Assembly: GCA_035222895.1 (NCBI GenBank)
Contig: JAVYIG010001589.1
Coordinates: 1 to 64,000, forward strand
Length of the DNA: 64,000 nucleotides
Direction: 5' to 3'
Source of the DNA: Strongylocentrotus droebachiensis
Taxonomy: Eukaryota; Echinodermata; Echinoidea; Camarodonta; Strongylocentrotidae
Position numbers and translations under genes: made by a program. This document shows, piece after piece, positions 43,401 to 58,400 of the stretch (position 1 is the first letter of the stretch; every line of letters begins with the position of its first letter). The notes beneath the pieces were generated by a model. It made no database searches. It was not told the DNA's origin and was given only the letters and a program-made list of their open reading frames with translations.

Positions 43401-46400
43401 GGGATTCTTTCATAATTCGTTATGATCCCTTGTGCTAGTTGTCATGTCAAATTATTAAGTTAAAGACGGACAATCACATCAACAATCCATTATTGTACAG
43501 TGCAGAATAATAACAATCATTTTGTATTAAGTAATTGGCGTTTCTTGTGCATGTGATGCAAAATGTGAACTGAATCACTGTAACCCTCGGGTCATAATCA
43601 ACGTATCTATGTGCTTCATACAGGTATGGAAGACGGTCTAGCAGTGTGTCTTTGGGCCCATCAATATTCTACGAACACATTACAAGGATACTGAGAAAGA
43701 CGGCATGCCGTGCTATTTCTATTTCCAAAGGAACTCGCTTCTACATGGTAGGTTTAGGGCTATGTTAAGTAATGAAATAAATACTATGGTAAGTGTTTTG
43801 TGGCATAAAGGGCCGATGGAAAGGAGAGTGATGTTTTTAAAGTTACATGGTAAAATACTGATCTTTTCCCATCGACGCAAGGCTAACCAATCAAAAAACA
43901 AGAATTAACGCAGCCGTTCTGTTAACTTACATGTTTATATCTCATCGGCACACTTTGCCCAAAAAATTATCTGAGTTAACAAACGCAACAATTGAAAAAA
44001 GATTGATATTATTACCATTAAGCTGTTTATACAACGATCTTTTTTAGCGAACAGTGATGGCTCCATAGCCTTTGCCTGCCATATAATATAACGTAGAAGT
44101 CCTTGTGGATTGCAGCCTCTGTAGCCAACTGGCAAAAGTCTAACAGTCGCATGGTTAAAATTCATTCTGTCAGTTCTACTCTCACCAAATCGTGATAAAT
44201 ACCTTGGATTTGCATTGGGTAATTTGTGACGTATATCAAATTAAAATTTTCCATTTGACATGTTCAGTGCCGATATGAAGAAAAAAAATATTTGTCTTCA
44301 TCTCTAATAGTTTCATGACTTTCAAACAATCTAAATATTGATGGTTTTCTATTTTCATTTAAAAATGATTGTCCAGTCAGAAAAGGTATGGCCTTTCTCT
44401 TCCTAGATCACAGTGCCTTCTCATCGCACGGTAGAGACCAAAAGAAGTTCCTTCAACTACAACCTACAACTTGCGAATATGCGTTCAGCGCGTGACATTG
44501 CGAGACAGTGCAGGGGCCCTTCATATTTTGTGGGATCTCGGTCTCAAACTGCCCGCATCATGTGCCTGTCAAGTCATGCCATTTTGAGGCATTCATGTAG
44601 ATTGGTCAATAATGTATTTTACTTCATAATTCTCGATCGAGAATATATGAAAGCCTGCCCCGCAAATGCGCAGATCATTATCGTTCCGCAATTTTTCTTA
44701 GTGCGAAACACTAGGATTTCGTCGCGCAGAATCCATCGAAATCTCCGCAATCGGACGTTATTCGATTTATATTTGGAAATTTATTTGGTCGTGCCGTTAT
44801 TATTCGATATCCTGGGCGCGCCACGACACGAGTGCCACACAACATTGAAGGAACAATTAAGAAAAGTATATGTACTGTCATATGCTGGCACACACTGGCA
44901 TGCTTTGTCACTAAATAGTTGCGCTAGGTTTGCCTACAGTTCAAAAATTGTTCACGAAAGTGGACTGAAAATTAAGTCGTGGCAAATTTGTCTACAATTT
45001 TTGAATTCTGCCACGCACTTTTTCATCTAACGGGCACCCTACTTCTGTCCTCGTCCCGCTTGTGAATGATATTTTTCATCGTAGAATGATAAGTGAAGGT
45101 CATAGATTAGGTAGGCTTATATGCAGCCAATTGTGGACCACCTTATGATTCGTCATGTTCTAGTAATGAATACACGTGATTGGATAGCAATGTTGATATG
45201 TAACCTATTGTTAGTAGGTGTAGTAGCCCCAATAACATTTAAACGTGTACCAATTATAATGAGTGCACACCTTTCGTTTTAGTTCGCGTAGTAGAAACTT
45301 CTCAAAGTTCCCGCATGTTTGATTTGGGATATTTTTGTCATGGGGGTTCTACTACGAGCACTAAAACTAATGTCATGGGGAAATCAAGCAATTTTTTTCG
45401 GAAGACCCAGTCCATCGGGAAGTAACGCCTGTTGTCACAGAGAGGAGGCAAAATATACGTTTATAATCACACGGCTCAACTATTGGATATACACAATATA
45501 GGAGCCTAAATGTTTATTTACCTTGCACCCCTACTTTTCTCGTTGTGTCGCATTTACAATCAAGCACCTCGAAAAGAAGAGGGGTGAAGGGGAGGAGAGA
45601 CTGACGGCTTGTTCAGATAGAGTGCGGTTAACCGTCGCCAAAAAAACAAAAAAAAACCGTCGTGGCTTTTAGTTACGTTTTAATGAATAACAACTGCCTA
45701 CAACAAAGTACTTGTGCGTATTCTTTGAGCTCTGTGTTAACGGCCTAAATGTGAACAGTATTACACTCACGTCATTATAAAAAATAACAGCCCGTTTTGA
45801 TATGGCGCGGTTAACACCACGGCGTTTTTACTTTTTACTGTTATACGCTTCACATTTCTGCATTTTATAATACCACAGATCTCAGTGAATAAGTCATTTG
45901 ATGCGCGCAGTTGCCATCTCTTTTATACGTTAAAAAAGACCGCGTCGACTTTTTTTGCGGCGATTTACCGCGTCATATCTGAGCATTAAGCTTTTGACGA
46001 ACACAAGGTGTAATAGCAACATCAAAGTTCTCAAGAATGATGATATATTATTTGTTGAATTGGTAGACTCCGACATGAACTACTGTTTTGCTAGTGTACT
46101 CTGATTGTATTCTTTTGATACCATACAGCTAGTGCTAACTTGAACAGCTCTAGCTTGTCTCCTTCGAACATAATATTAATTCGTATAATATACAGTTCTT
46201 TCTCTATTCTCCGTCTCTCCCTTTTTGATCTCCTTTTAATTGTCGTATTTTGTATTCTCGCTTTGTCGTTAGGCATATCACCCCTTCCATATCTTTTTTC
46301 TTCTTATGTGTCATGTGTTCATCTTTTAATCTCCCCTTTAGTATCTCATATGCCATCTATCCTGTTGTCTAATTTACTGATTTATCTCTCTTTGCTGTTT

Positions 46401-49400
46401 TCTATTGATCTCTCTGCTTCTCCTTATTCTTATCTTGTCTTCGGTCATATATCTTTTTCCTTGCGTTCGCATTTTCTCTTTCTTTTCTGATCTTAATGTT
46501 TATCTACTTCTTACCTCGTCATATATACAAAAACAACGTTCCGGTTTTAGGGTGGATGTCTAACCCCAAGACATAATACATGTGGAAATGGTGAAACATG
46601 ACGTAGAAGACCTGGGGGCGTTTCACAAAATCCGTCATATTATTTGCCCGTTTTACATTTGAACGGGATTTCGGCAAACTTATACTTACGATGCGCTGTT
46701 ATTCTGATGTGTCAAATGTTACGGACGTGTTTTTTTTTCCATTGTTCGATTCACTTTACGCAAAATTTATAAAACAGGATGTTTCCTGACAATGACATGA
46801 CTGAATAGGATTTTTTACATTTTATCTAGTGTATTCTAATTACTAAGTATAATTGCTGCCATAATAAAAGTGCAATATTTTTCAACTCGCTCGCTTAGCT
46901 CTCTCTCACAAATAGTAGAGATCTGGATGATATATTCCGTACATTTGCGTAAACGATGGATACCAAAACAAATCCTCTTTGATGAAGATCGAATTGGGGT
47001 GACGCGAAACTTTTTAACTATGAAAAGGGTGCCGTGATAAAAATAAAAGGTTGAAGAAAAAAACACTGATATAGTACACTAAAGTCTGACGCCCCCATCC
47101 ATGACTGAACCTATACTACGCCATTGCTTTAATTCAATTAAAAGCGGGAACAATGCAAGCGAAACATCGGATAATATCACTTGATTGTTTACACATTGAA
47201 GCTTAGCGGTATAAATAAATCCAAAATCTACACTCTCGGACAGAGTTGAAAACTTGTTACCGATAACCTTAACAAACAAAAACTAAAATACTTGAACATA
47301 TAATGACCATATTTCATATGGCCATATAAGTTCCAAACATAGACTTTTAGTTTTTCCTGCACCTATGATCCATGCTCAAGGGGTTAGGTTAAAATCAAAA
47401 TCTTGCCTTTAATGTCAAATTTACTCTGCTTTTATCGACCATTTCATTTGAATGAACACACAGCTATCCATGATATTGCTGAAAGTTAACATCAGAGTCA
47501 ATACTTTTCTTTACATTTATTTGTAAGGGAATTCCAATCTGATTATAAGGTTAGTTTTAATACAAGCAGGAGAATGTGTAAAAATAGATCAGCGAAAGTT
47601 TGATGGAAATCCGATGAAGGATGAGGAATTACAATTTTTCTAAATTAGAATGGATCAACGCTAAATCTGTGACGTACCTGTCGAGCACCACATTCATTCG
47701 CTCTGTGCTGTGCTAAACAAAATCGTAGTGTGGTAACATCTTCTCACGCTATATATGAAAAGGGCATCCGGCAAAAAGTGCATTAAAAGTGGACAGTATA
47801 ACATTTATTAGGATTACCGGTGCATGCACTGACACTGTCTCTCCACCCCCTCCCCATAAATTCACTAGCATAGGTAATAACGCAATTTTACCTCCTGGAA
47901 ACGGAAATTATAGTGTTAAGTAAGGCACGGCTTGCATACTCGAGCTCTACTCGAAATAGATTATGGATAGCGTAGTCCAGCGTTTTTCAACCTTTTTTTT
48001 AGTCACGGCACCCTTTTAAGAAAATTTTCTCGTCGCCTCTATATCAAATTCAATGCAGGAGATTAATTTTGTATTACAGTGACACTCATCCCAAAACTCA
48101 TGACCAAACCAAAAATAATGTCACTTAATATGATAAAAATTTACTTTATAATCAACAAACTAGATAAAATATACGTAAAATTATAAACCTCGCTGCCGAA
48201 AAAAAAAATTCAAAAATCATTATCGGTGGTCAATTCTATGCACGAATATGAGCAAATTCGGGTTTTTTATTGCACAATATAATCCCGTTTCTAAATGTTG
48301 CGACCGAGTGAAAGGTACGGATGTGGTTAAAAATGCATTTTCGATATATAATATATAATTCATATTTAGGCACCTCGCTGTCAAATAAAAGGCTTTTCGA
48401 GAACCTCGTTGCTCAAATATGGAAGCACTCAGGCACTTCACTGCATAAAATCATCACGTTTCTAAAGGCTGCGAGAGAGCAAAGCGAGCAAGCAAGAAAA
48501 ACACTTTATTATCTTTAAATGTCTATTTCCTCATGAAACTACATACTTAAGCAGTTTCTAAAATTTCCAAGTAATCAACGTTATTCCTAAATAATATTTT
48601 TCTAAATACATTACTAAGATTCTCTCGCGCCACCGCGGTTGAAAAACACTGCCCTAGTCAAACATTTCGAAGCAAAAATTACACTTTAGTCAGTTTGTGT
48701 GTTGGGAGAAATTGAACAGTTGTGCGACACTACGTCACATAATCATTACTGATCCCGCCAATTTGAAATTCCCATACGTTGGCACTATCTCTCAGTCACT
48801 TATTGTACAGTGCACCCACCCCCCCCCCCCCGAGGATATGAAACTGAAAACAATCGATTATTGTGAGCGAACTATAGGCTCTATGAAAGTATTTTTTTAT
48901 TAATTTTTGTATTAAGTAAAATGTACTTTCGATTGATACTTAATTACTGATACTGATTAAATCAATCCATACAAGTTTCGCCGAGTCAAATTTGTTTATC
49001 AATTGCAAGCCAAAATCCTTTGTGTCAGATTTGTTAACATTTTGAAAACGTTAGTATCGCATGCACTCATGCCTCAAGGGAAATGTAAGCTTTAAAAAGT
49101 AATTATGCAAAATTTCCACTGTGTGATTATGTGCATATAGATACTGTTACAATATAAGAGAATATATTTCCTAGTTGACAGGGGCTCCTTAGATTTTCGT
49201 AAACCAAACAATCGTGGAAAAATAAAGCAGTGTCACTTCTATGATTGAAAAGGGTCCCCATGGAGGAAAAACCAAATATCTGTTCTGCCTTAAGTATCCA
49301 TTAGACCACATCTTTCTTATTGTAATATTTGTGGAAATATCTTATATTACTCAACTGTCCGCTCTGCGCTTTACACAACTTGCAGTTTGGAAAATGCAAA

Positions 49401-52400
49401 AATATCTGTCGAATAACAATTGCAGGAATATTTACATGTGGGTGCAAGATATGTCCTTTTTACCCCCACCATCAACAATATTTCAATTATTCCTTAAATC
49501 TATGATGGCATTATTTGTGTTTTCGTTATCAAACAAGCAAAATCTTCTCTTCGGATTTTCAAGTTTGTGTTTCCTTTGCGTCATGTTCGATCATGTTTAC
49601 GTGTAAGAGGACACTTTTTTTTTTTTTTTGGTCTCGAAATTTGACAATTTGAGATTTTTTTCCGTTGGGAGGGGGGGGGGGGTAAGGTCACCTTTTTTAG
49701 GTTAGCCATTGGCATTAAAAAAAAACACCTCACAAGGGGGGGGGGGGGTTCACAAAAAACATACAGAAAACATACACATCAAAAAAATTCAAGGGGGGGG
49801 GGTTTAACCCAACCCCCCCCCCCCCCCCCCCGCGTACGCTGTTACGTGTGATATTTCGAATAAAGGGGCATTTGAAGAGCCATCCTTTTCAGGGTTCATA
49901 TGATACTCTTTTACAATAACATAACAAGAATGAAGAGGCTTACAAATTATTGTTCACCTTTCCAACCACCTGTTTAATATGTTGCTTTAAGATAGAAATT
50001 GATATGTCACGGCAACGGGAGCTGAATCATTGCATCATTCTTGATAATAAATCTTCAAGAAAAAAAGGAAATTGAGAGGGGAGGAAAAGTTGGTGAGAAG
50101 AGAGGGCCCAAAGAATGGCACTTGAAAAGGACAGTTTAACACAAGTCACGGTATTATTAGGAAGTGTGAATAAATAGGAGGAAGATATATTTTCTTGATC
50201 GATTACTATTGGAAAAGATTTAAAATGCGATTGGACCGACTCTCAAGAACTCCACTTCCTTTAAATGCGTAATTGTATTAGGATTATTTGAGGAAATTGT
50301 AAGGATCAAAATAATTCAGTGAGTAATACACCACTCTATAAAAAAAAATGCTTTAAAGAAAAGTGGATTTCTTGACTGAGTTATCCCTGGTGTGCACGAT
50401 TCTTCATTTTAAATTCGTTATTGCTTGATATAATAAGCCCGTGAATAAATTTATTGCAAACAACAGTAATTCAAAGCAATGATCGAATTAGTCTTATCGG
50501 ATTTAACTTTTTTACGACGTTACCCTAACACGGCGAATCACAGGCTGTGCCACACGCTGACGCCAGCCAACGTCAGGAAAAAGAAATCTCATATGCAACA
50601 GGTATTATAAACAAAAATTACAGATACAAATTGATGAATAGCAATGTAAACATGGAACAGAGGCCCTGCCCCTGTTGTCCACAAAATGCTTGATACAGCT
50701 GCATTTACAATGCAACCCAAAATCGTCGATTTTCCACACATTCCGGCGTTTCACCGGTATTTGCACAGCTCTAACAAAAAATTCACTTCTGGAGTGTAGC
50801 TTTTTAAAACGCCTGCAGAAGTTTCGTCGATTTTTCCCGGTGTAAAAGCAAAAAGGAGGTAAGATACTGGTTTGTGCTCAAGTGACTCTCCTCGCTACCG
50901 TGCAAACGAACACAGGGAGCAATTTGTTTGTTTTATGTGGGTATTTCCAGTAGTGTAATTGGTAGTCCAAAAAGCAGTTCTTAGTTTCGGTTGGACAATC
51001 GATTTGCTTCTAATAGACACTCTCTAGTTCGCCGCAGTAAAAAAGGCATCAACATTGTCTGCTGATTTCCAAGTATCAGTGTCAGTATCAGTATCATAAG
51101 TTTCACATGCACAACGTTGATTTGTTCAATCGATTTTGTGTAAACGATGTAGACATGGATGGTAGCAATTTATCTGCAGAGCGTAAAATCTTCGATGCAG
51201 GAACACTAAATCTTATCATCATTTCTAACCAAGATATTCGCTTCGTCAATTGCTTCAACATTGATAATGGAAGAAGGAGGTATTGTACGGTGGATCGTGG
51301 ATGACCGTGTGTGATGATGGCTAGTCTCCATCAGAAGCAAGGGTAGTTTGCAGAATGCCAGGGTCCGATTAAGCCTTGGGAGGAGATGGTTCGGCGAGGT
51401 TTTTGGCAGATAACCGGTGATACTATTGATGCCTTTTGTTACGGTAAGGAAGCCAGCGTGGCAGACTGTCCAATCGTGTCTATGGTGACCTCTTCTCGTG
51501 GGCATCACGAGGATACGGGTGCCGTATTATGTTACTCAGGGGGTATGAACTCATTTCATGTGAAAAAAATAATTTTCCAACGGTACTTACAGATGCCATA
51601 ATATTCAGGACAGAACAATATAAAAACATTAACATTCTTATTCACAAGTTCCCCCCATTTCTAAGTATGTTACTTTAGTCGAAGAGAAAATTAGATTTCA
51701 TTGGAAATAAAACATAGTACATGTAATTACATATTTCAAAGTCTTTTATGTTTACAAATTCAAAAGGACCCTTTCTGGCCCCTCACATCCCTACTCCACC
51801 CATTAATAATGTTTAGTGTTACTGTTGTTGTTGTATTTGTTCTTATTATATTCTATATATATTAATTAATCATTTTTAGTGTTACTGTTGTAGTTGTATT
51901 TGTTCTTATTATATTTTATATATTGCATTTTGTATAATTGTATATGAATGTTATAATGCTGTAAGTTTTTTATTGGATGTGAAATAAATTGAACTTGAAC
52001 TTGAAAAGATATAATAAAATATTGTAAAATTATGATCGACAAATTTGTATATCGTTTTATGTTATATTCCTTCAGAATGACATTGCCTTATGAATGAGTA
52101 TTGAGCACGATCAAATATTTGGAATGGTATACGTCACAGCACTATACAAATACAACATCAGAGTAAATAGTGCCTTTAATTTCTGATTTGTATAGCTTTT
52201 TAAATATTTTACTGGACCAAGTCGAGGTTTTAAGTCATATTTATTTATTTTGAAAAGTTCCTTTATATCACTTTTCATTCATTCAGCACACCCAAATCCA
52301 TTTGAAGTTCGTCCTGTCAATGGATCAAGCGACGCTGAAGGCAGACTAGAGTCACTCTACGACGGCTCGTGGAGAACTATCTGTAGTAATGGCTGGGATC

Positions 52401-55400
52401 TGAGAGACGCGAGGGAGGTGTGCAGAATGCTGGAGTTTGATGGAGCCTTGGACGTACCGAGATCTGCTAGGTTTGGTCAGGGATCAGATCGAATTATTCT
52501 TGATTTGGTCAGGTGTGATGGAACAGAAGACAACTAAGCAGACTGTGGTCATCGAGGGATTGGAGATTATATTTTCTGTGATCATGCATAGGATGCAGAG
52601 GCAATTTGTTATCTTTGTGTAATATTATTTGTTTATTATCCAAATAATTTGATCAATGTATCTTTTGCCTCGCATGGGGCATAGTAAGCCGACTGGAGGC
52701 AGGGCGCTCGAGCTGACCTATTTACGGCCCAGTGGTGACCTATATCGAATTGCCAGGTTGAATTACCTACACCGCCAACTCACAAGTTGGTGATTCTTAA
52801 TTTGCTCTGATGACAAGGACGCCGGGCTTCGTCAAAGTTACAGGGTTGGGGTTAAGGTAACAACTTGATTTTATGGAGGGTTATGAAAGGGATCGGCTTA
52901 GTGTTGGATTGAGGGTTAAAGTTAGGAATTCTGATTGTTTAAGACTTTGGGGCTTCCCCCAACAATGCCCAGCAAAAGCCTGCTTGGAAACAATGGAAGG
53001 GACTTATACATATATGATTACAAGTGGTGCAAATAAATTCCGTGAGGAACGCCGTCATACCTTACTACTACATTGTTTGGGGCCCGAAGGACATGGCGTG
53101 TACAACACACTGCCATCGACTACATCGCAGCTGGGTGAGATCGACCAGGAAATCACCCAAAGAGCAGCTTCTTATGATGAGCCATTTCAGCCCAGCGGTG
53201 AAGTTGGTGGTACAAATTCTGCCAACGAACACAAAGACAGAATGAGTTGGTGGATGACTACGTAAGTAGTTTACGTGACCTAGCCTTGAATTGTGAATTT
53301 GACAACTACAGAGACGATTTCATAAGAGACAAGTCGGTGGAAAAGACGACTTCAGAGCGCATCCGAGAAAAGTTTGCTAATTGAGCCAGCCTCAAATCTA
53401 CAAACTGTTATTTACTATTGGGACACAAATTGAGTCTGCAGTTCGAAATACTCGGGTGATTGATGCTTCTGCTTCATGCTGAGTCAATTGATGCGGTCGG
53501 GGCTCAGAGTCAGACATACTACAAGAAGCAGCAACAAAAACGCAAGAAGCATGGACTAAGGCAACAGTGAGCAACAAAGCTAATGTCACTGTATGCAAGG
53601 TGAGAGAGGCTTGCATGCTTGTAGGAAGAAGGGGCATATTACGCTAAAGTGTGTAAGTCCCGAAGTCAGCCTACAGTTGCATGTGCATCTTATTTCAGTA
53701 GGAGAGTCGCAAAGTTATGAAATCTTTTCTTTTCATGCTACTAAGGACGTGTTCCTGTTTGACGTAACTTTGAATGATTCAGTACAACTTGACATGTTTT
53801 TTATTCAGGATCGCCTGTGCCGATAATACCTATTGATATGTTCGACAAACGTTTCGCACGAGAAGCTCTTCTCCCTCCAAAACGAGTGCTCACAACCTTC
53901 TTGCGAAATGAAATTCCAGTCATTGGTATGTTTACCAAAAGTAACTCGTAGAGATTTGCGATTCCAAGGACAGTTATTTATAGTTGGAAGAGGAAGCTGC
54001 ATAATGTGTCGTGACCTCATGGAACTACTCCAAGTGTTGCCCTAACTGCCGGAGAAGGAGGTTAAGAGTTTCAACGCTGCATAGTTCAAATACCGGTACA
54101 CCTTTAGCGGTCGTGTAGGTCTGGGAAAGGGATACGTACATAGTATTAACATGAAGCCATACGTTCTACCGGTGGTCCACAACCTACACCGCCTTCATGT
54201 TGCTCTTCTTTAAAAGGAGACTGCAGAGCTTGCTAGACTTGTGAAATCGGATATGTCCGAAAGGGTAGATGTGAGTGAATGATTTCACCTCTTGTGGTGG
54301 TTCATAAGAAGCCCGGGGACATCCGTCTTTGCGTAGATCTACGCAATGTCAGCAAAGTTATTGTGGAAGACAAGTTCCCTATCCCGAATATACAGGACTT
54401 GTTTGCAGAGCTGAGAGGAGCTACCGTATTCAGTTTCCTCGACTTAGCTTCTGCCTATCATCAACTACTACTACACGACGAGTCGCGTGATATGACTACT
54501 TTCATAACACACGAAGGATTGTTCCGATTCAAGCGTGTGTGGTTTGAATTGTCTTTAGCGCCCTCAGCATTTTAGAAGTTTATGTCATCTGTTTTTAGAG
54601 GGTTGATTGAACTTCAGTGTCACCTGGATGATGTGGTTGTTTATAGTGCCACATAAGCTGGGCATGATCTTCATTTGAGCACAGTTCTTGAGCGTCTACA
54701 GAATGTGGGTCTTTCGCATAATACACAGAAATGCCAGTTCAACCTCTCGCAGATTAGATATCTGGGACATATTGTTTCAGCCAAGGGGATGGAGCCAGAT
54801 CCATCACACGGCGAAGCGATTCACAATGCTCCTGTACCAACATAAATAGCCACAATCAGATCGTTCCTGGGACTTGCTTCATATTATTCGCGCTTTTTCC
54901 CACACTACTCTACGATCAAAGAGCCACTTATAGCTCTGACGAGAAAGGACGTTTATTTGCATGGACTACGGAAGTTCCCCAGGCCTTCGATAGAGTGAAA
55001 GAGACGATTGCCAACAGTGTCACGTTGGAACTCTTCGATCCTGACATTCCAGTTGTCGTAGCTACTGATGCATCTGCCTATGATATGCTGTTGCAGTGTA
55101 GAACATGATCACATCGGTCAATATCCGCCTACGAAGTTTTTCAGGTACACAAAACAATAAATATACTAAAGTTAGAGAGCGAGTGGGCGAGAAACGAGCG
55201 AAATCGCGAGTGTCCAACGATAGAGTGAGATCAGCTACTGTCCCTACATTCAAAGGAGGGGATTTTTGTTAGAGTCAATCGACCCGTGAAATGTGAAGGT
55301 TCAAAACACTACCAATCGCACAGAATCGTGGGAAAGAAAGGAAGTTACAATTAGGAGATGAACGTATTTTGGAATGCATCACAGCTAACACCGTGTTAGT

Positions 55401-58400
55401 CCGGGTCTGATGACATGTCCAAGCAATTTTCTACCACCAACGCACAGAAGAATGCGGATAGAGCATAGCGTGTAGAGAAAACATCCAAAGTGGATGCAAT
55501 ATTATGTGAAGTAAAAATGTAAAGATGTCTACCGGAAACTTCAATGTCGGACTCAAAGACTCACTTTAAAATGATTGAATTTAGTACACAAATGGTTCGA
55601 TTCATATGTGTAATTTATTCATTATATAAACTTGTTTGTAATCAAAGCATGCGTAGAAGCATACCTGCTAATTTGTTTCAAAGAAAAAATATTAAAATAA
55701 TATTTCTTTGTTAAAAAATAAAGTGTGAAATTGTAAAGTTATGGATGCAACTCATGATAAAGAGAATTTCTGTACAGGAGGGGAACATTTGGTGTTCATT
55801 ATACAAATATCTATTAAAGTCTGAAGTCAAAACTACAAAAAAACAAATATGGCAAGAATAAAGTTTCGATAAACCTCATAACTTCTCTGAGTTATTTTGA
55901 TCATTTCTTCGTGTACGCACACGCACACACCAAACACACGATACTCATTTAAACTGGTTGCCAGACCAAACTTTACATTTGTATGGCTTAAAATATTATT
56001 TTGAATGATTAAGCTGTTACACTCTATACTACCAGTAAATTTAATTTAACTTTAAATTCAACGGGACCCAACAGTAATCTTCACAGTTTTAGTTTATTAA
56101 ACATTAATGTTTCGATAATGTTGAAGAATTTGTTATCTATCTTAAACGCACTTCCGTTTTTTTAAATAGGAATTACAAAAAATTGGTTACACTCAACTTC
56201 TCCTCCAAACATTATATTTTATAAATTATTGATGGGTAAACATAAGAATGAAATCGTATTGGTAGTGTACAGACCCCCTAATAATGTAGCCGATACATTT
56301 TTACTTAAATTAGAATCATGTTTCCAATTTATTTATAGAGAAAATAAAGAAATATATATCATGGGAGACTTAAATATTGATTTGTCCTTACCTTTACAAC
56401 ACTAATTTTTTACTAATTTTGTATTATTATTTTATTTTAAAACTCTAATTAATAAACCAACTAGGATTACAAACGTAACACATACTGTAATTGATAATAT
56501 TTTACCAAATATTTAATAAACAGAATGGAATAATTTTCCATGATATTTCAAACCATTTACCCATAGTAACGATATGTTTGAATGATATAAACTTATTAGA
56601 AATTCCCAATAAAGAACATTCAACACGATGTAAAGAAACAAAGCGTAATCTAGAAATCCTTAACGATAGACTTGAGTCAAGAAGGTCTGTATGATATTCA
56701 TTGTGATAGAAATATGAACAGATCATAGTAAACAAAATTATAAACAAACGTCTTTGACATTATGACAAAAAATATGCTCCTCACAAGTATTAAATTAACT
56801 AATAAGATAAAGAAACGATCATGGATTACCCAAGATATAATTAAATCAATGTCCACTCGAATTCGTTTATATAAAATATCATTTCGATCACCTTCAAACG
56901 AAGAAAAAATTATGCTATTATAATAAAATTGAAAATAGTGAAGATGGTAATCAATCATTATGGCAAACAACTAATGACAGTTTATGGAAGAAAAAGGATA
57001 CTCTAAATAACATTGGGTGGTATTCCGATAGCGCTTACTAAGTTAGCCTGGATTAACTTTTCCACACTTTTATGCAGTGCCTGTTGTCAACTCATTTACC
57101 CTGTACAGATTATTTTAATCCTGCAATGAAAAGTGTCGAAAAAATGAATTTTGCAATGAAATGGGAAGAAAAAAATAATATGAGTATGAACTGAATTTCA
57201 ACAAAGTCTTTGGTAGATTATTTTTGTCATGAATATTGAAGGAGGAAGATGAAACCTAGCATTCCATAGAAGTGTGAACTAAAATTCTCGTTTAGTCTGG
57301 ACTTAGTCCTGGCTTAACTTATGAGAATACCACCCATTGAATTTAAAGACAATAGGTATCATATATCTGTAAAGGGTTTTGAGAGGGCCTTCGGTCCTAA
57401 TAAGCGCTATATAAGAACTAGCTATTATTATTATTATCATATTCAAGACCCAAATGATGTTGCTAATGAATTCAATAAATACTTTAACAATATTGGACCA
57501 GCTTCCAAAATAGTCAATAATAAGAATGATTTCGTTAAAAACTTAAATGATACCGTTAACTAAACCTTATCTTTTAATCCTACAAAGATTCAGGAGTTTA
57601 AAAAATATGTTTTTTCTTTAAAATGCAGTAGATTTAACGGTTTTGATGAATTAATTGTACCTTTATTAAAACAAATAATTAACTTCATAGCTTCCCCGTT
57701 ATCCTATATGTTTAATTTATCTCTTTCTCAAGGGATTTTCCCCAACCCACTAAATTTGCGAAAATAATTCGGATACATAACAACTATGAACAATCTAAAA
57801 TTTCAAACTAACGACCAGTTTCTTATTACTAAGCATTTCTGAAATATTATAACAAATAGGATATAAACGGTTATATGATGTTGGGTAAATAGGAATAACC
57901 TTCTACAGTTATGCAACACAATTACTGATATCATGGATCATATCGTATATTAATTCGTAAATTAAAAGCATATGGAGTTAGAAGGACTATTCTTTCTTGA
58001 TTTGAAGACTATCTGCACAGTACGTTATTTTCATATGTCATTTTAAATTTAAAACATCTAATATTTCCACCGTTAAATGCAAAGTACCACAAGGCTCTAT
58101 CTTAGGTTCCTTAACGATTTTTTTTGTATATATGTGAATAATATTGTTATAGCATCACCACTTGTTTAGTTAGACTTAAATATTGTTATTACAACCGTCA
58201 AACTAAAATTTAATAGATTATCATCTCACTTCATATCCAGTAAACTCTCTTTAAATATTAATGAGACTTATAACATTTTTTAAAAACATACACTCTACAC
58301 ATCTACTTCATTATAAGATTGTGTATATATGAAATGCCCATAATTGATTAAGAAGTTACGAAATTCTTAGGTGTAACGATTGATTCAAATCCAACTTAGG

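Larger units (their letters stand above)
43481..51229 (+). other. Long intronic or intergenic stretch within the SRCR locus
   Basis: Apart from the TIR elements at 45608 and 47978, the G/C homopolymer cluster at 49665-49832 and CT-rich sequence around 46190-46490, I see nothing I can name. The longest frame (44413-45030) has no recognisable motif. Confidence 0.5.

Noticed and set aside
44413-45030. 205-codon open frame on the plus strand
   Set aside because: No domain, motif or biased composition recognised, and no conserved flanks. Length alone is compatible with chance, so I do not call it a gene.
46140-46490. Hydrophobic 116-codon frame resembling a membrane protein
   Set aside because: Caused by CT-rich low-complexity sequence; Leu/Ser/Phe repeats are expected from it.
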